Below are positions 27,701 through 37,795 of a DNA stretch of 64,000 bases, one piece after another (the stretch's first letter is position 1; the number at the start of each line of letters is the position of its first letter). This DNA is from Rhodanobacter sp. MP7CTX1 (GTDB lineage: Bacteria > Pseudomonadota > Gammaproteobacteria > Xanthomonadales > Rhodanobacteraceae), in contig NZ_JACHCN010000006.1 of the NCBI RefSeq assembly GCF_014205795.1, positions 62,001-126,000 of the forward strand, given 5' to 3'. The notes beneath the pieces are model-generated. The model had not been told where the DNA came from. It saw nothing but the letters and a program-made list of their open reading frames with translations, and ran no database searches. A program made the position numbers and the translations under genes.

Positions 27701-28459
27701 TCAGTAGAACGCCTTCACCACATTGTTCAAACCAAGCCCGAGTACGGCCGTGGCCGCAAGCAGCGTTGCTGCACGCGGCGATACCTTGCGTGCGAACAGC
27801 GCTCCGAGTGGCGCCGCGGTCACGCCACCGCAGATGAGGCCCAATACCGCGGTGCCGTGGGGTGCGCCCATATGCAGCAGGAAGCTGACGCTGGCGGCGG
27901 CACTGACCACACACTTTGCCAGATGCACGGTGCCGATAACCATGCGCGGCGTGGCGCCACGAGCGACCAGAGTGGTGACGGTAAGCGCGCTCCAGCCGCC
28001 GCCGCCCATGGCGTCGGCGAAACCGGCTACCAGCCCCAGCGGCGGCGGGCTGCGTGGCGCGTCGTTGCTGGGACGACCGCCGCCACGAAAGTTGCGTAGC
28101 AGCAAAAAAATTCCGGTGCCAAGCAAATAGGGTGTCAGCACCAACCGCATCCACGTCGCGGGTACATGGCTAACCACATAGGCACCGATTACCGCGCCGA
28201 TCACGCCAGGTATCACCAGGCTCCAGAAAAGCCGTCGACGCACGTTGCCAGCCAACAGATGGCTGATGCCCGACGCACCGCAAGTGAAGGTTTCCGCGTA
28301 ATGCACGCTGGCGCTGGCCAACGCAGGTGGCAAGCCCAGCCCCAGCAGCATGGCGGCCGAAACCACGCCATAAGCCATGCCGAGCGCGCCGTCGACCAGT
28401 TGGGCGAACACGCCGACCGCGGCAAAGGTAAGGAATTCGGGAAGCGGTGCCATGACCAT
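27701..28459 (-). CDS. TauE/SafE (TSUP) family permease
   Basis: A 252-residue membrane protein with seven or eight hydrophobic spans and two similar halves (AQLVDGALGMAYGVVSAAMLLGLG and AGFADAMGGGGWSALTVTTLV), as in TSUP permeases. Family members move sulfite, sulfate, sulfoacetate or other sulfur compounds. The location, divergent from cysJ and convergent with cysA, makes a sulfur anion likely. Start at ATG 28459 or the ATG at 28453; neither has a clear Shine-Dalgarno. Confidence 0.82.
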   Translation of the reverse strand: MVMAPLPEFLTFAAVGVFAQLVDGALGMAYGVVSAAMLLGLGLPPALASASVHYAETFTCGASGISHLLAGNVRRRLFWSLVIPGVIGAVIGAYVVSHVPATWMRLVLTPYLLGTGIFLLLRNFRGGGRPSNDAPRSPPPLGLVAGFADAMGGGGWSALTVTTLVARGATPRMVIGTVHLAKCVVSAAASVSFLLHMGAPHGTAVLGLICGGVTAAPLGALFARKVSPRAATLLAATAVLGLGLNNVVKAFY

Positions 28460-28612
28460 CGCAATGCAGGGAGTGGGGCGAGTATTGGCAGCCCACCTCG
28501 TCCGAGGAAATAAGGCCTTGGCATATGCACATGCCGATACTTCCTTTCACATGGCGTTAAGTAAAGATTAATTTCAGACGCCAAGAAGTCTAGACGTCCA
28601 AAGGACAAGTAC
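28460..28612. promoter_or_regulatory. Divergent TauE/cysJ control region with shared sulfur motifs
   Basis: Contains GGCATATGCACATGCCGAT (28520-28538), itself an imperfect palindrome GGCAT-N6-ATGCC, and TAGACGTCCAAAGG (28591-28604) just before the cysJ RBS AAAGGA. Both are repeated upstream of the sulfate-importer genes and partly before cysG. Probable CysB-dependent promoter region. Confidence 0.5.
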
Positions 28613-30427
28613 GTGAACGCCGTCGTTGCTCCCGAATTTCTGCCTACTCCGTTGAATACCGACAAGAGCGCCTTGCTGGCCCGGCTTGTCGAGGGTCTGC
28701 AGCCTGCCGAGCTTTACTGGGTGGCCGCGTGGAGCGCGTCACTGGCAGCACAGGCACCATCGCAAAGTAGCGCTCCACTAGCCGTGCCATCGCCGGTCAA
28801 GGCGGTCGGCGAACGCCTCACGATTGTCTACGGCAGCCAGACCGGTAATGCGAAGCGCATCGCCGAGCAGCTGGCCGAACGTAGCGAGGCAGCGGGCCTG
28901 CCGGTGCGCTTGGTACGCGCCAATGCCTATCCGCATCGCGAGCTGGCGCAGGAACGCTACCTCGCGGTGGTGATCAGCACGCAAGGCGAAGGCGAGCCGC
29001 CGGATGATGCCCGCGGCTTCGTGGAGTTTATTGCTGGCAAGCGGGCGCCGAAGCTGCCGTCACTGCAGTTTGCCGTACTTGGCCTTGGCGACTCGAGCTA
29101 CCCACAATTCTGCGTGATCGGTCGCCAGCTCGACGCGCGGCTGGCCGAACTCGGCGGCGCCCGTTTCGCGCCGTTCGGCGAAACGGATGTCGATGTGGAA
29201 GCGGTCGCCAAACCGTGGCTGGACAAGACGCTCGAGCAGGCCCGCGACGTGCTGAAGAGCATCGCGCCAGCTGCGCGCATCAGTCCGCTGCACGCCGTGT
29301 CGAACCGGTCCACCTACTCGCGCGAGCGGCCGTTTGCGGCCACCGTGCTGGCGAACCAGCGCATCGTGGCGCGCGACAACGCGCGCGACGTGCGACATGT
29401 CGAGCTGTCGCTCGCAGGCTCGGGGCTGCAATACGCACCGGGTGATGCGCTGGGGATCTGGCCGAGCAACCCGTCGGTGCTGGTCGAGCAATGGCTGGCC
29501 GCCCTGCAACTCGACGGCGCGCTGGACGTGACCCATGAAGCCCGCACGCTAACGCTGACGCAATGGCTCACTCGCGAGCGCGAGATCACCCGACTCAATC
29601 GCAGCTTCGTCGCGACACTGGCTGCCACCAGCGGACACGCCGAGCTGATACGGGTGCTGCAGGTGGAGAACGCGGCGGACTTTTCGGCACTGCTAGCCAG
29701 TGACCAGCCGATCGATCTGCTGCGCCGCTACCCGGCAATATGGAAGCCCGAGGCACTCGTCGCTGCTTTGCGCCCCCTGACCCCGCGCCTGTATTCGATC
29801 GCGTCCAGTCCCCAGTTGGTAGGCGACGAGGTGCACCTGACCGTGGCGGTGGTCGATTACGAGGCCCACGGCAGCCCGCACTTTGGTGCCGCATCCGCTT
29901 TCCTGGCGGCGACCGACGAAGACGGCAAGGTACCGGTGTTCATCGAGTCGAACGAGCGCTTCCACCTGCCGGCCGACAGTACCCGCGACATCATCATGAT
30001 CGGACCAGGTACCGGCGTGGCACCGTTCCGCGCATTCGTGCAGGAGCGGCAGGAAAGTGGTGCCAGTGGCCGCAACTGGCTGTTCTTCGGCAATCGCCAT
30101 TTTGCGCAGGACTTCCTCTATCAGGTCGAGTGGCAGGAGGCATTGAAACAAGGCGCACTGCATCGCCTCGACCTTGCGTTTTCGCGCGACCAATCGTCCA
30201 AGACCTATGTCCAGGACCGTCTGCGCGAACAGGGCGCCGAGCTGTACGCCTGGCTGCAAAACGGCGCTCATCTTTACGTCTGTGGCGATTCCGCGCATAT
30301 GGCGAAGGACGTACACGCCGCCCTGATTGAAGTGATCACCATCCACGGCAAGCAGTCACCCGACGACGCGAAAGCCTGGCTCAACGAACTCCTGCAGCAG
30401 GGCCGCTACGCCCGCGACGTGTACTGA
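28613..30427 (+). CDS. cysJ: Sulfite reductase flavoprotein alpha-subunit
   Basis: Passes electrons from NADPH via FAD and FMN to CysI. The 604-residue protein has a flavodoxin domain (about 68-210, [20 protein letters not shown]), a linking FAD-binding domain (RLYSIASSP) and an NADPH-binding end ([16 protein letters not shown]). The C-terminus GRYARDVY is characteristic. It starts with GTG at 28613, preceded by AAAGGA at seven bases. It is first of cysJ-cysI-cysH and one base from cysI. Confidence 0.95.
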   Translation: MNAVVAPEFLPTPLNTDKSALLARLVEGLQPAELYWVAAWSASLAAQAPSQSSAPLAVPSPVKAVGERLTIVYGSQTGNAKRIAEQLAERSEAAGLPVRLVRANAYPHRELAQERYLAVVISTQGEGEPPDDARGFVEFIAGKRAPKLPSLQFAVLGLGDSSYPQFCVIGRQLDARLAELGGARFAPFGETDVDVEAVAKPWLDKTLEQARDVLKSIAPAARISPLHAVSNRSTYSRERPFAATVLANQRIVARDNARDVRHVELSLAGSGLQYAPGDALGIWPSNPSVLVEQWLAALQLDGALDVTHEARTLTLTQWLTREREITRLNRSFVATLAATSGHAELIRVLQVENAADFSALLASDQPIDLLRRYPAIWKPEALVAALRPLTPRLYSIASSPQLVGDEVHLTVAVVDYEAHGSPHFGAASAFLAATDEDGKVPVFIESNERFHLPADSTRDIIMIGPGTGVAPFRAFVQERQESGASGRNWLFFGNRHFAQDFLYQVEWQEALKQGALHRLDLAFSRDQSSKTYVQDRLREQGAELYAWLQNGAHLYVCGDSAHMAKDVHAALIEVITIHGKQSPDDAKAWLNELLQQGRYARDVY

Positions 30428-30428
30428 C

Positions 30429-32159
30429 ATGACAACCGCACTCTCCGATTTCGAACGTATCAAAGCCGGCAGCAACTATCTGCGCGGCACGATTGCCGAA
30501 GGCTTGGCCGATCCAGTCACCGGCGCAATCAGCGACGACGACAACAAGTTGCTGAAGTTTCACGGCAGCTACCTGCAGGATGATCGCGACCTGCGCGAGG
30601 AGCGTCGCCAGCAAAAGCTCGAGCCCGCGTATGCGTTCATGCTGCGTGCGCGATTGCCCGGTGGCGTAGTGACACCGGCGCAATGGCTGGTGTTTGATCA
30701 GATCGCACGGGACTACGCGAACGGCACGTTGCGCATCACCACGCGGCAGACGTTTCAGTGGCACGGCATCATCAAGCGCAAGCTCAAGCCCACCATTGCC
30801 GCGATCCACCACGCCCTGGCCAGCACGATCGCAGCCTGCGGCGACGTGGTGCGCAACGTCGTGAGCACCTCGAATCCGATGGAATCGGAAGCGCATGCGG
30901 AGGCCTATGCCTGGGCCGTGCGCCTGTCCGACGATCTGGCGCCACAGACGCGCGCATACCATGAGATCTGGCTCGATGGCGTCAGGCTTGACGACAAAGC
31001 GTTGGCTGGCGAATCGAAGCCGCTCGTGACGGAACAGGAGCCGCTTTATGGCGCCACCTACCTTCCCCGCAAGTTCAAGATTGGCCTGGCGATTCCACCG
31101 CTCAACGATGTCGATGTGTTCGCACAGGATTTGGGCCTGATCGCGATCATCGAGGCAGGCACGCTGCGCGGTTTCAACGTGGCGATTGGCGGCGGCATGG
31201 GCGCGACGCAGGGCGACGCGAGTACCTATCCACGCCTGGCCAGCGTCATCGGCTTCGTGACGCCGCAGCGATTGTTCGCCGTTGCCGAAACAGTAGTTCG
31301 TGTCCAGCGTGACTGGGGTAACCGCAGCGAGCGCAAGCACGCGCGGCTGAAGTACACCCTCGATCACCGCGGCCTCGAGGCATTCAAGGAGGAACTGGAG
31401 TCGCGTCTTGGCTTCGAGCTAGAACCGGCACGCGCCTATCACTTCGAGCACAACGGCGACCGTTTCGGTTGGGTCGAAGGCCACGACGGATGCTGGCACC
31501 TGACCTTGCACATCGAATCCGGTCGCCTCGCTGACGTCGGTGCCCACCGGTGGCTCACCGGTTTGCGCGAGCTGGCTCAGGTGCACACCGGCGACTTCCG
31601 CATGACCTGCAACCAAAACGTGATCGTGGCCAATGTTGCCGCAGCCGATCGCGAACGCATCGATTCCATCGTGCAAGAACACGGTCTGGACGGCTATCTC
31701 AAGCAGAGTGGCATTCGTCGCCACGCCGTCGCCTGCGTCGCCCTGCCCACGTGCGGGCTGGCGATGGCTGAGAGCGAGCGCTATCTCCCAGGGCTGCTGC
31801 CGAAACTCGAACAGCTGCTCGATCGGCATGGTCTCGCCGACGCGCCGATCCTGCTGCGCCTGTCCGGCTGCCCGAATGGCTGCTCACGGCCGTACCTCGG
31901 TGAGATCGCGCTGGTCGGTCGCGGGCCGGGGCGCTACGACTTGCGGCTTGGCGCTGACTTCAGCGGGCAGCGGCTCAACACCATTTATCGGGAGAATGTG
32001 GACGAGGCGGCGATCCTCGCCGCACTCGATCCACTGTTCGAACGCTATGCGGCGGAACGAGGGCCCGGCGAAGGCTTCGGCGATTTCTTGCTCGGCAATG
32101 ACCTGTTGCGCACCGAGCCGAATCACTCCAGGCAGATTCCCGTGCAGGTGCTGGCATGA
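30429..32159 (+). CDS. cysI: Sulfite reductase haemoprotein beta-subunit
   Basis: Reduces sulfite to sulfide by six electrons at a sirohaem-[4Fe-4S] centre. 576 residues. The cluster cysteines are visible as CVALPTC and, later, CPNGC in [16 protein letters not shown], the spacing of assimilatory sulfite reductases. Substrate-binding arginines lie in [12 protein letters not shown]. Sirohaem is supplied by CysG encoded downstream. The stop overlaps the cysH ATG by four bases. Confidence 0.95.
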   Translation: MTTALSDFERIKAGSNYLRGTIAEGLADPVTGAISDDDNKLLKFHGSYLQDDRDLREERRQQKLEPAYAFMLRARLPGGVVTPAQWLVFDQIARDYANGTLRITTRQTFQWHGIIKRKLKPTIAAIHHALASTIAACGDVVRNVVSTSNPMESEAHAEAYAWAVRLSDDLAPQTRAYHEIWLDGVRLDDKALAGESKPLVTEQEPLYGATYLPRKFKIGLAIPPLNDVDVFAQDLGLIAIIEAGTLRGFNVAIGGGMGATQGDASTYPRLASVIGFVTPQRLFAVAETVVRVQRDWGNRSERKHARLKYTLDHRGLEAFKEELESRLGFELEPARAYHFEHNGDRFGWVEGHDGCWHLTLHIESGRLADVGAHRWLTGLRELAQVHTGDFRMTCNQNVIVANVAAADRERIDSIVQEHGLDGYLKQSGIRRHAVACVALPTCGLAMAESERYLPGLLPKLEQLLDRHGLADAPILLRLSGCPNGCSRPYLGEIALVGRGPGRYDLRLGADFSGQRLNTIYRENVDEAAILAALDPLFERYAAERGPGEGFGDFLLGNDLLRTEPNHSRQIPVQVLA

Positions 32160-32878
32160 GCGCGCTGGACCTTCCACCAAAGACCGACGACCCGCGCGCG
32201 CTCAAGGCGCTGAACACTGCGCTGGCAAAATTGGGCGCGGAAGAACGGGTGGCCTGGGCGCTTGAGCACACGCCAGGTCAGCACGTGCTGTCGTCGAGCT
32301 TCGGCGCACAGTCCGCGGTTTCACTGCATCTCGTCACACGGCAGCAGCCGGACATTCCGGTGGTGCTGATCGATACCGGCTATCTGTTTCCGGAGACGTA
32401 TCGGTTTATCGACGAACTGTCCGAACGCTTTGCGCTGAACCTCAAGGTGTATCGACCGCGCATCGGCATCAGCTGGATGGAGGCGCGGTACGGTCGGCTA
32501 TGGGAACAAGGTCTCGAAGGCCTGGATCGCTACAACAGCATCCGCAAGGTCGAGCCGATGCAGCGCGCGCTGGACGAACTTGGCGCCACCGGCTGGTTCG
32601 CCGGGCTGCGCCGGAGCCAGTCCCGCAGTCGCTCTGACATCGCGTTCGTCGAATGCAGAAATGACCGCTGGAAATTCCATCCGCTCGCCGACTGGAGCGA
32701 CCGCGACGTGGGCATGTATCTGCAGCGCCACGGCCTGCCCTACCACCCGCTGTGGGAAAAGGGCTACGTGTCGATCGGCGATATCCACACGAGCCGCCGC
32801 TGGGAGCCTGGCATGGACCCGGAAGACACCCGCTTCTTCGGACTCAAGCGCGAATGCGGATTGCACAGCATCGCGTGA
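32156..32878 (+). CDS. cysH: PAPS reductase CysH
   Basis: Reduces 3'-phosphoadenylyl sulfate to sulfite using thioredoxin or glutaredoxin. 240 residues. The P-loop-like [14 protein letters not shown], the [11 protein letters not shown] segment and the C-terminal ECGLH with catalytic Cys234 are present. The paired cysteines that hold a [4Fe-4S] cluster in APS reductases are absent, so this is the E. coli-type PAPS-specific enzyme. That agrees with the APS kinase domain in the next gene. Confidence 0.94.
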   Translation: MSALDLPPKTDDPRALKALNTALAKLGAEERVAWALEHTPGQHVLSSSFGAQSAVSLHLVTRQQPDIPVVLIDTGYLFPETYRFIDELSERFALNLKVYRPRIGISWMEARYGRLWEQGLEGLDRYNSIRKVEPMQRALDELGATGWFAGLRRSQSRSRSDIAFVECRNDRWKFHPLADWSDRDVGMYLQRHGLPYHPLWEKGYVSIGDIHTSRRWEPGMDPEDTRFFGLKRECGLHSIA

Positions 32879-32943
32879 CCCCGCATGCCGTCGCGTGGCG
32901 ATGGCCTGCCCTTTCTAATGTTCACCCCGATCGGAAACACACC

Positions 32944-34707
32944 ATGAGTCACGCTGCAGTTGCTCCTGCTCCAAACCGGAAACTCGTTCCGGACAATGAG
33001 CTGATCGCCCCGCACGGCGGGGTACTGAAAGACCTGTATCTGCCGCATGCCGAAGCCGAAGCGCTGAAGCAGCGCAGTGGCAGCTTGCCGGGCGTCGATC
33101 TGAATATTCGCCAGCTATGCGATCTGGAGCTGTTGCTGAGCGGCGCGTTCTCCCCTTTGGAGGGTTTTCTCGGACGCCACGACTACGACCGCGTCGTCGA
33201 AGAACTGCGCCTCGCTGATGGCACGCTGTGGCCGATCCCGATCACGCTGGACGTGAGCGAAGCATTCGCCGCGAAGCTCGCGTCCGGCAGCGAGGTCGCG
33301 TTGCGCGATAGTCAGGGCGTGCCGCTCGCGGTCCTGGAAGTGCAGGACATCTACTGGCCGGATCGGCTGCATGAGGCGAAGCGTGTGTTCGGCAGTACCG
33401 ACCGCCTGCATCCTGGTGTGGCCGAACTGCTTGAGCACACGCAGCCGGTGGCGCTTGGTGGCCGAGTGCGCGGCATTCAGCCACCGGCGCACTACGACTT
33501 TGACGAGTTGCGCGATTCGCCGCGCAGCCTTCGTGCATGGTTCGCCGAAAACGGCTGGACGCGCATCGTCGCGTTCCAGACGCGCAATCCGATGCATTGC
33601 GCGCACCGCGAGCTGACCCTGCGCGCCGCGCAGCAGGTCGGCGCGAAGTTGCTGATTCAGCCATCCGTAGGCCGTACCAAGCCGGGCGACGTCGATCACT
33701 ACACGCGTGTGCGTTGCTACCGCGCGCTTCTGCCGCAGTACCCGCAGGACAGCGCGAAGCTGTCGTTGCTGCCGCTCGCGATGCGCATGGGCGGCCCACG
33801 TGAGGCGCTGTGGCACGCGATCATCCGCAAGAACTACGGAGCCAGCCATTTCATCGTCGGGCGCGACCATGCCGGCCCGGGCAAGGATTCCCGCGGCCAG
33901 CCGTTCTACGGCCCGTTCGACGCACAACTGCTGCTGGAGCAATACCAGGACGAGCTCGGCATCCAGATCGTGCCGTTTCCGGCAATGGTCTACGCAGCGA
34001 ATCGCGACGCTTACCTGCCGTCCACGGAGGTCACGCATGCCGATACGGTGCGCGACATTTCCGGCACCGAACTGCGCAGGCATTTGCACGAGGGCACCGA
34101 GATCCCTGCGTGGTTCAGTTTCCCGGACGTGGTGAAGATTCTGCGCGACCGCCATCCGGTGCACGCGCCTCGTGGCTTTGCGCTGTTCTTCACCGGTCTG
34201 TCCGGAGCCGGGAAGTCGACCATCGCACAGGCGTTGATTGCGCAGCTGCTGGAACACACCAGCCGCCCTGTCACCGTGCTCGATGGCGACGAGGTGCGCA
34301 AGCATCTGTCTCGCGGACTGGGCTTTTCACGCGAGGATCGCGCCGCCAACGTCACCCGTATCGGTTATGTCGCCAGCGAGATCGTGCGCCATGGCGGTAT
34401 CGCGATCTGCGCACCGATCGCGCCATTTGCCGATGCCCGCAACGAAGCCCGGGCGCTGGTCGAAGCACACGGCACGTTCGTCGAGATCCACGTCGCCACC
34501 GCACTGGACGTCTGCGAGGCACGCGATCGCAAAGGTCTCTATGCCCAGGCACGCGCCGGCAAGATCACCCACTTCACCGGCATCAGCGACCCCTACGAGG
34601 TACCGGAAAATCCGGAGTTGCGCCTGGACGGAAACTCGGCCGAGCCCGCGGTGCTCGCACGGCAGATTCTCGCGCTGTTGCGCAACGAGGGACTGATCGA
34701 CGGCTGA
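32944..34707 (+). CDS. Bifunctional ATP sulfurylase / APS kinase (Sat-CysC fusion)
   Basis: A 587-residue fusion that makes APS from sulfate and ATP, then PAPS. The N-terminal part (about 1-400) is a Sat-type ATP sulfurylase with QTRNPMHCAH (212-221) and GRDHAGPGKD (306-315). The C-terminal part (about 410-587) is an APS kinase with intact Walker A GLSGAGKST (418-426) and DGDEVRKHLSRGLGFSREDR. The start ATG 32944 follows GGAAA; a longer in-frame frame begins inside cysH and is not used. It replaces the heterodimeric CysD/CysN(C) found in many relatives. Products feed CysH and possibly the TPR-sulfotransferase at 6690. Confidence 0.93.
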   Translation: MSHAAVAPAPNRKLVPDNELIAPHGGVLKDLYLPHAEAEALKQRSGSLPGVDLNIRQLCDLELLLSGAFSPLEGFLGRHDYDRVVEELRLADGTLWPIPITLDVSEAFAAKLASGSEVALRDSQGVPLAVLEVQDIYWPDRLHEAKRVFGSTDRLHPGVAELLEHTQPVALGGRVRGIQPPAHYDFDELRDSPRSLRAWFAENGWTRIVAFQTRNPMHCAHRELTLRAAQQVGAKLLIQPSVGRTKPGDVDHYTRVRCYRALLPQYPQDSAKLSLLPLAMRMGGPREALWHAIIRKNYGASHFIVGRDHAGPGKDSRGQPFYGPFDAQLLLEQYQDELGIQIVPFPAMVYAANRDAYLPSTEVTHADTVRDISGTELRRHLHEGTEIPAWFSFPDVVKILRDRHPVHAPRGFALFFTGLSGAGKSTIAQALIAQLLEHTSRPVTVLDGDEVRKHLSRGLGFSREDRAANVTRIGYVASEIVRHGGIAICAPIAPFADARNEARALVEAHGTFVEIHVATALDVCEARDRKGLYAQARAGKITHFTGISDPYEVPENPELRLDGNSAEPAVLARQILALLRNEGLIDG

Positions 34708-34805
34708 TGCCCGAGTGCCTGCTCAAATATCCCTTTGCCCGCGCAGGTCACGCGCGGGACGTGGTTTGTGGGAGCGTACCTTGTGCGCGAAGCCTGCGGG
34801 GAAAC

Positions 34806-34881
34806 CTTGTGGGAGTGACTTCAGTCGCGATGCTCTTGATGTGCTGTGGAGAAGCATCGCGACTGAAGTCGCTCCCACAAG
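34806..34881. repeat. REP-type palindrome, also likely bidirectional terminator
   Basis: Two 29-base arms (34806-34834 and 34853-34881), complementary at 28 of 29 positions, around an 18-base loop. The core GGGAGCGACTTCAGTCGCGA is of the kind dispersed in Xanthomonadaceae and pseudomonad genomes. A half copy (TTGTGGGAGCG) occurs at about 34768. It sits between the convergent sat-cysC and cysB genes. Confidence 0.8.
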
Positions 34882-34893
34882 AGATTTACGCAC

Positions 34894-35886
34894 TCAGGCC
34901 ACGTCGAGCAACGACGCCTGTCGCTCCCGCCAATGCGGCACGGCAGGCCAATCGGTAAGCGGCGGATCGCTGGCCAGTGCGCGCACGACGTCACGGCGGT
35001 CCAGATGCGGCGCGAATTGGCTGATGAACTCCAGCACGTAGTCGCGTTGCACACTCTCCCGACGCAACACGATCCAGGTCGTGCACTGCGGGAACAAATG
35101 GTCGGCCGGTAGTGCCTGCAAATCGGTGTCGCTGGGCAACACCGCCATCTCGGCCAGCACACCGATACCCAGACCCGTGCGCACGTAGGTTTTGATCAAG
35201 TCGGCATCACCGGCCGTCATGGCGATCTGCGGGCGTAGACCCGCAGCGTCAAACGCGCGGCGCAGCGATGATTCGGCCTTCAGTGAGGATTCGTAGCTGA
35301 CCAGCGGCAGCTTGGCCAATTCGTCCAGCGTTGGCAGCTTTTTGCGCTTGGTCAGCGGATGGCCTTGCGGCGCCAGGATCACCCGCTGCCATCGATAGGC
35401 CGGCAGCGCGATTCCGACGGCTGGCGGCGCGCCGGCACTGCTGACCACCGCCAGATCGACGCGACGGGCTTCCAGCTGCGCCAGCACTTCGGCGTCGCGG
35501 CCGGGCTGCAGATGCACGCTGACCTGCGGATAGCGCTGATTGAGCGCGCCGATCGCCGGAGGCAGCGCAAAGCGTGCCTGGGTATGGGTGGTTGCGATGC
35601 GCAGCTCGCCGCACGCCTCGTTGCGCAGATTCGCGGCGATCGAACGGATATTTGCCGCCTCGGCAAGGATCGTGCGGGCGCGCTCGAGCACGTGCTGGCC
35701 GGCATGGGTTACCGCATCGAGGCTCTTGCCCTTGCGCACAAACAGCTGGAAGCCGAGCTCGTCCTCAAGCTGCCGGAGCTGCTTGCTCAGACCTGGCTGG
35801 GTGGCATGCACCCGTTCGGCGGCGAGCGTGATGTTGAGGCCGGAGTCGGCGATGGCAATGAGGTAGCGCAGCTGGGTAAGCGTCAT
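34894..35886 (-). CDS. cysB: LysR-type sulfur regulator CysB
   Basis: A 330-residue LysR-family activator. The N-terminal helix-turn-helix is MTLTQLRYLIAIADSGLNITLAAERVHATQPGLSKQLRQLE. The effector domain contains ATTHTQARFALP, the sulfate/inducer-binding segment diagnostic of CysB-type regulators. It should activate the cys genes when O-acetylserine is available and sulfide is low. I use ATG 35886; the 18 extra upstream residues (from 35940) are not family-like. It is divergent from cysG. Confidence 0.9.
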   Translation of the reverse strand: MTLTQLRYLIAIADSGLNITLAAERVHATQPGLSKQLRQLEDELGFQLFVRKGKSLDAVTHAGQHVLERARTILAEAANIRSIAANLRNEACGELRIATTHTQARFALPPAIGALNQRYPQVSVHLQPGRDAEVLAQLEARRVDLAVVSSAGAPPAVGIALPAYRWQRVILAPQGHPLTKRKKLPTLDELAKLPLVSYESSLKAESSLRRAFDAAGLRPQIAMTAGDADLIKTYVRTGLGIGVLAEMAVLPSDTDLQALPADHLFPQCTTWIVLRRESVQRDYVLEFISQFAPHLDRRDVVRALASDPPLTDWPAVPHWRERQASLLDVA

Positions 35887-36208
35887 GGCGGATGGCTCGT
35901 GAGCGGTCGGGGTCAATGGATTGATACGCGAACGGGGCACGGGGACATCGCATGGAACGAACCGGCATCGCGCAGGACATGCTGGTATGGACGGCCATGT
36001 GGTCGTCGCGAGGGGGCATGCCGTGGTGGTGATTACCGAACATAGTTAGACGTCTATACGTCCAATCGTTGAAACTGTCAAGTTTTTGTTACCTTGAGCA
36101 GTCTCATAACGTGGCGGCATATGTGTGACGGTATAAATCATTTGCCGCACGTAACAGCGGCCCCGTAGCGTGACTTTCCCCTCGTTGTATGTCCCGTAGG
36201 TTCACGCC
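35887..36208. promoter_or_regulatory. Divergent cysB/cysG control region with sulfur motifs
   Basis: Contains the palindrome TAGACGTCTA (36047-36056), directly followed by TACGTCCAA (36057-36065). GGCATATGTGTGACGG (36116-36131) lies further right. The pieces GACGTC-CAA and GGCATATG also occur before sbp/porin and cysJ/TauE, though here in the opposite order. Possible CysB autoregulation and cysG control. Confidence 0.45.
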
Positions 36209-37726
36209 ATGAAGCTCTATCCGATATTCGCCGACCTCACCCACCGTGCTGTTCTGGTGGTGGGCGGCGGTGCCGTGGCCGAACGCAAGATCGCCGCACT
36301 GCTCGGTGCCCAAGCGCAGATCACGGTAAACGCCGACGCGTTGACTCCACAGCTGCGGCGCTGGGTGAACGAGGGTCGCATCGCCTATCGCGCCGATGCA
36401 TTTCAGGACGGTTGGCTCGACCGGATCTGGCTGGTGATTGCTGCCACTTCCGACCGCGAGCTGAATCGACAGATTGCAGCATTCGCCGAATTGCGGCGCA
36501 TCTTCGTCAACGTGGTGGATGACGCTGCGTTGTCGAGCTTTCATGTGCCGGCCGTGGTCGATCGAGCGCCGCTGACCATCGCCATCTCCAGCGGCGGTGA
36601 GTCGCCCATGCTGGCGCGATTGCTGCGCGAACGGCTGGAAACGCTCCTCGATCATTCGCTCGGCGCGCTGGCTACGTTGACGGCACGTCTGCGCAAGCGC
36701 ATTCGCCTGCGTCATCCGCAGATGGCCGCGCGTCGACGCTTCTACGAGGGCCTGTTTGCCGGCCAAGCAGCCACGCTGCTGCGCCAGGGTCGGCCAAGGG
36801 CGGCGCTGGCAGCGGCCGAAGATGCCTTGGCGACGGCATCAATGGAGTTGTCCGGCTCGGTGGTCCTGGTCGGCGCAGGCCCCGGCGATCCGGGCCTGCT
36901 CACGCTGCGTGCGTTGCGTGCGTTGAACGAGGCCGATGTGATCCTGCACGACCGCCTGGTCAGCGCCGAAGTATTGGAACTGGCGCGGCGCGATGCCGAG
37001 CGCATCGAGGTCGGCAAACAGGCCGGCAATCACCACACCACGCAGGACGACATCCACTCGTTGCTGCTGGAACATGCGCGGGCCGGCAAGCGCGTGGTTC
37101 GCCTCAAGGGCGGCGATCCGTTCGTGTTCGGCCGCGGCGGCGAAGAACTGGAATTCCTGCGCGGGCACGCCATCCCCTATGAAGTGGTGCCTGGCATCAC
37201 CGCTGCGGTGGCCTGCGCCGCCTATGCCGGTGTGCCACTGACGCATCGTGACTACGCGCAGTCGGTGCGCTTCGTCACCGCCCACTGCCGATCGTCGCTG
37301 GACACGCTGGACTGGGTTGCGCTTGCACAGGAGCGACAGACTCTCGCGGTGTACATGGGCGTGGGTGAGCTGGGCGTGCTGCAGGCTCGGCTGATTCAGC
37401 ATGGGCGTGCCGCATCGACGCCGTTCGCGCTGATCGAGAACGGCTCGCGGGCCGAGCAGCGCGTGGTCACCGGCACGCTGGCGCAGTTGGCCGAACGCGC
37501 GGCCGGCCACGCGGTGCGCTCACCCGCCTTGCTGATCCTGGGCGAGGTGGCCGCACTGGCCACCTCGCTGGCGTGGTTTGGCCAGCACCCGCTGGGCGCG
37601 GCAGTGCACGATATCCGCGATGCAGCGCAGCTCAAACCCTCGTCTGACCGGCTTTCAACTGAGCCCGGGCGGCACGCGAAACCGCAGGCCCACGCCGATC
37701 TCCTGGTAGCAATCCATCGCGCCTGA
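36209..37726 (+). CDS. cysG: Sirohaem synthase CysG
   Basis: A trifunctional enzyme making sirohaem for CysI: uroporphyrinogen-III methylation, precorrin-2 oxidation and iron insertion. The N-terminal Rossmann domain ([20 protein letters not shown], Gly19-21) is the dehydrogenase/ferrochelatase. The C-terminal methyltransferase starts at about 218 ([17 protein letters not shown]) and contains [16 protein letters not shown]. At 505 residues it is about 50 longer than E. coli CysG, mostly a C-terminal tail. It lies upstream of cysK on the same strand. Confidence 0.94.
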   Translation: MKLYPIFADLTHRAVLVVGGGAVAERKIAALLGAQAQITVNADALTPQLRRWVNEGRIAYRADAFQDGWLDRIWLVIAATSDRELNRQIAAFAELRRIFVNVVDDAALSSFHVPAVVDRAPLTIAISSGGESPMLARLLRERLETLLDHSLGALATLTARLRKRIRLRHPQMAARRRFYEGLFAGQAATLLRQGRPRAALAAAEDALATASMELSGSVVLVGAGPGDPGLLTLRALRALNEADVILHDRLVSAEVLELARRDAERIEVGKQAGNHHTTQDDIHSLLLEHARAGKRVVRLKGGDPFVFGRGGEELEFLRGHAIPYEVVPGITAAVACAAYAGVPLTHRDYAQSVRFVTAHCRSSLDTLDWVALAQERQTLAVYMGVGELGVLQARLIQHGRAASTPFALIENGSRAEQRVVTGTLAQLAERAAGHAVRSPALLILGEVAALATSLAWFGQHPLGAAVHDIRDAAQLKPSSDRLSTEPGRHAKPQAHADLLVAIHRA

Positions 37727-37795
37727 TCCAAATTTTTTACATGCGCGGACGCATCATGTCCCGCGCTGTTCCACCTAGGCCCCATGGAGTAACCC

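Noticed and set aside
34752-34958. Protein-coding extension of frames through the REP palindrome
   Set aside because: Translation of the palindrome gives no conserved sequence. The region is better explained as repeat and terminator.
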